From Candidatus Gastranaerophilales bacterium (GTDB taxonomy: Bacteria; Cyanobacteriota; Vampirovibrionia; Gastranaerophilales; Gastranaerophilaceae), in the NCBI GenBank assembly GCA_944325175.1, contig CALUYZ010000007.1, forward strand, positions 1 through 64,000: a DNA stretch of 64,000 bases. Direction: 5' to 3'. The notes under the pieces are model-generated. The model worked only from the letters and a program-made list of their open reading frames with translations, was not told the origin of the DNA and searched no databases. The number at the start of each line of letters is the position of its first letter. Position 1 is the stretch's first letter. Below, one piece after another: positions 62,316 to 64,000 of this stretch. The position numbers were made by a program, and so were the translations under genes.

Positions 62316-64000
62316 ATGGAAAACACACCAATTACGCACAAATTTGAGATTGAAATCGGCGGTAAAAATGTTGTTGTTGAAACAGGCAAATATGCTAAAC
62401 AAGCAACAAGTTCAGTTACCGTCAGATGCGAAGACACAATGCTTTTTATACACGCTGTTGTATCAAAAGAACCAAGAGTAGGGATTGATTTCTTTCCTCT
62501 CCTTATAGATTATGAAGAAAGAATGTCAGCAATCGGTAAAATCCCCGGTGGCTACACAAGAACAGAAGGCAAAGCAAGCGAAAAGGCAATTCTTGTTTCA
62601 AGGTTAATTGACCGCCCTATTCGCCCACTTTGGCCTAAAGGATATAGAAACGATGTTCAAATTGTTTCACAATTATTCAGCTATGACCAAAAAAACCAAC
62701 CTGATGTTTTATCAATTTTAGGTGCATCATCTGCCTTAATGTTATCGGGCGCTCCTTTTGAAGGTCCTGTTGGTGCAGTTAGAGTGGGCAGAATAGACGG
62801 GCAAATGATTGCAAACCCAACACACCAAGAAATTGAAAAATCTGATATGGATATTGTAATTGCAGGCACAATGGATTCTGTGATTATGGTTGAAGCAGGC
62901 TGCAAATTCGTAACTGAAGATGATATTATGGCAGCTGTTGAATTTGCACAAGTTGAAATTAAAAAACAATGCGAAGCGCAAATTCAATTTGCAAAAGATT
63001 GCGGTGTAGTTAAAGAAGAATTTGTTAACCCCTACGATACATCTGAAATTGCACAAATAATTAAAGAAACATCATACGATGCTATCGTTGATGCTTACCA
63101 CAATTTTGACCGTGAATACAGACAAAATAAACTTGATGAAACCAAAAAAGCTGTTAAAGAAAAAATCGAAGCACTTCCTGAAGACCACCCGATTAAAACA
63201 ATGATTGAAGAAACAGGAATTGATTTTGTTGCAGAAGAATTTAAAGCATTAGAAAAGAAAATAATGCGTGCAATGATAAAAGATGAAGGCGTTAGAGCAG
63301 ACGGCAGAAAAGTAACCGATGTTCGCCCAATTTGGTGCGAAGTTGGCGTTCTTCCAAGAGCCCATGGGAGTGCCGTTTTTACAAGAGGCCAAACACAAAT
63401 TTTATCTTGCGCAACTTTAGCAGGGCCTAATATGGCGCAAGAATTAGACGGTGTTGACCCATTAACTACTAAACGCTATATGCATAAATACATTTTCCCG
63501 GGGTTCTCAGTTGGCGAAGTAAAAGCACTAAGAGGCCCCGGCCGTCGTGAAGTTGGCCATGGTAACTTAGCAGAACGTGCTAATGTTCCCGCACTTCCAA
63601 GCGAAGAAGAATTTCCTTATGCAATAAGAGTTACATCTGATGTATTAGAATCAAACGGTTCAACATCAATGGGTTCAACCTGTGCAAGCTCAATGGCTTT
63701 AATGGATGCAGGCGTTCCTGTTAAATATATGATAGGCGGTGTTGCAATGGGTCTTATTAAAGAAGGCGACACAGACATCGTTTTAACAGATATTCAAGGC
63801 ATTGAAGACTTTTTAGGCGATATGGACTTTAAAGTTACAGGTAATGATTATGGTATAACAGCACTTCAAATGGATATGAAAATTAAAGGTATTTCAAATG
63901 AAACTCTAAGACGTGCTTTATATCAAGCAAAAGACGGAAGATTACATATTATGGGCAAAATGAGAGAAGCAATAACTGAACCAAGAAAAGAGCTTTCACC
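62316..64000 (+). CDS. pnp: Polynucleotide phosphorylase, N-terminal part (runs off the window)
   Basis: 561 codons are visible from the ATG at 62316 (preceded by AGAAGAGAAA); the full protein is usually about 700 residues, with KH and S1 domains beyond the edge. 3'-5' phosphorolytic exoribonuclease of the RNA degradosome. First RNase PH domain: 'SSVTVRCEDTMLFIHAVVS', 'FFPLLIDYEERMSAIGKIPGGY', 'RLIDRPIRPLWPKGYRND'. Helical linker about 240-320. Second RNase PH domain: 'RADGRKVTDVRPI', 'LPRAHGSAVFTRGQTQ', 'RGPGRREVGHGNLAERA', 'SNGSTSMGS' and 'DIQGIEDFLGDMDFK' with the catalytic acidic residues. Confidence 0.96.
   Translation, partial: MENTPITHKFEIEIGGKNVVVETGKYAKQATSSVTVRCEDTMLFIHAVVSKEPRVGIDFFPLLIDYEERMSAIGKIPGGYTRTEGKASEKAILVSRLIDRPIRPLWPKGYRNDVQIVSQLFSYDQKNQPDVLSILGASSALMLSGAPFEGPVGAVRVGRIDGQMIANPTHQEIEKSDMDIVIAGTMDSVIMVEAGCKFVTEDDIMAAVEFAQVEIKKQCEAQIQFAKDCGVVKEEFVNPYDTSEIAQIIKETSYDAIVDAYHNFDREYRQNKLDETKKAVKEKIEALPEDHPIKTMIEETGIDFVAEEFKALEKKIMRAMIKDEGVRADGRKVTDVRPIWCEVGVLPRAHGSAVFTRGQTQILSCATLAGPNMAQELDGVDPLTTKRYMHKYIFPGFSVGEVKALRGPGRREVGHGNLAERANVPALPSEEEFPYAIRVTSDVLESNGSTSMGSTCASSMALMDAGVPVKYMIGGVAMGLIKEGDTDIVLTDIQGIEDFLGDMDFKVTGNDYGITALQMDMKIKGISNETLRRALYQAKDGRLHIMGKMREAITEPRKELS

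Overview
The window is a low-GC chromosomal segment from a bacterium that most resembles an uncultured gut member of the Cyanobacteria-related Vampirovibrionia/Melainabacteria (Candidatus Gastranaerophilales). This is an inference. It rests on AT-rich codon use (AGA arginine), an S-layer-homology protein, a DUF4330 protein of cyanobacterial type, heptose-kinase and O-antigen-ligase genes implying a Gram-negative envelope, a Tad secretion locus, and multiple prepilin-like proteins with a 'GFTLAEVLITLAIIGIVAA' type start. No marker gene was tested.

Layout. 1-843: the tail of an unidentified gene (possibly an M49-type peptidase) and a minimal tyrosine recombinase. 1,140-8,068: one promoter followed by three tandem giant genes, each joining a prepilin N-terminus to a glycine-rich domain. 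8,170-8,750: three tandem 190-bp repeats, each holding the same 41-codon ORF. 8,830-16,850: a keto-acid decarboxylase, a LysM-like/coiled-coil protein, a GT-C type membrane glycosyltransferase with a YhcH-like gene, and a Cys-rich SLH protein. 17,065-22,500: a HEAT-like protein, enolase, a histidine kinase with a MerR-like partner, and an AbrB-like regulator facing a small gene. 22,570-27,040: tmk, a TPR protein, glmU, prs and a family-4 uracil-DNA glycosylase, closely packed. 27,138-33,392: a 2,084-residue coiled-coil protein. 33,983-41,892 (minus strand): a compact Tad/Flp operon (rcpC-rcpA-tadZ-tadA-tadB-tadC) ending in ribD. 41,996-48,422: ion transporters, nrnA, a YihY protein, a T2SS-E-N-like protein, asparaginase and an unknown. 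48,869-52,373: three paralogous pilin-like genes with hypervariable C-type-lectin-like tails. 52,662-53,876: a HAD-like gene, an XRE regulator, and tRNA-Val with repeats derived from its own 5' end. 54,008-64,000: a short heptose kinase/DUF4330/O-antigen ligase operon, tcdA, HU, a SpoIID-like protein, a degenerate hybrid-cluster-protein homologue, and the 5' part of pnp.

The accessory interest lies in surface structures. The three tail-variable pilins carry a codon signature (CGY arginines and NNY runs only in the last ~45 codons) consistent with adenine-directed diversification by a diversity-generating retroelement, although no reverse transcriptase or template is visible here. The glycine-rich pseudopilins show recent recombination between copies. 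A catalytically dead-looking Hcp homologue, a tRNA-derived tandem repeat and a repeat-borne micro-ORF are further candidates for undescribed biology.
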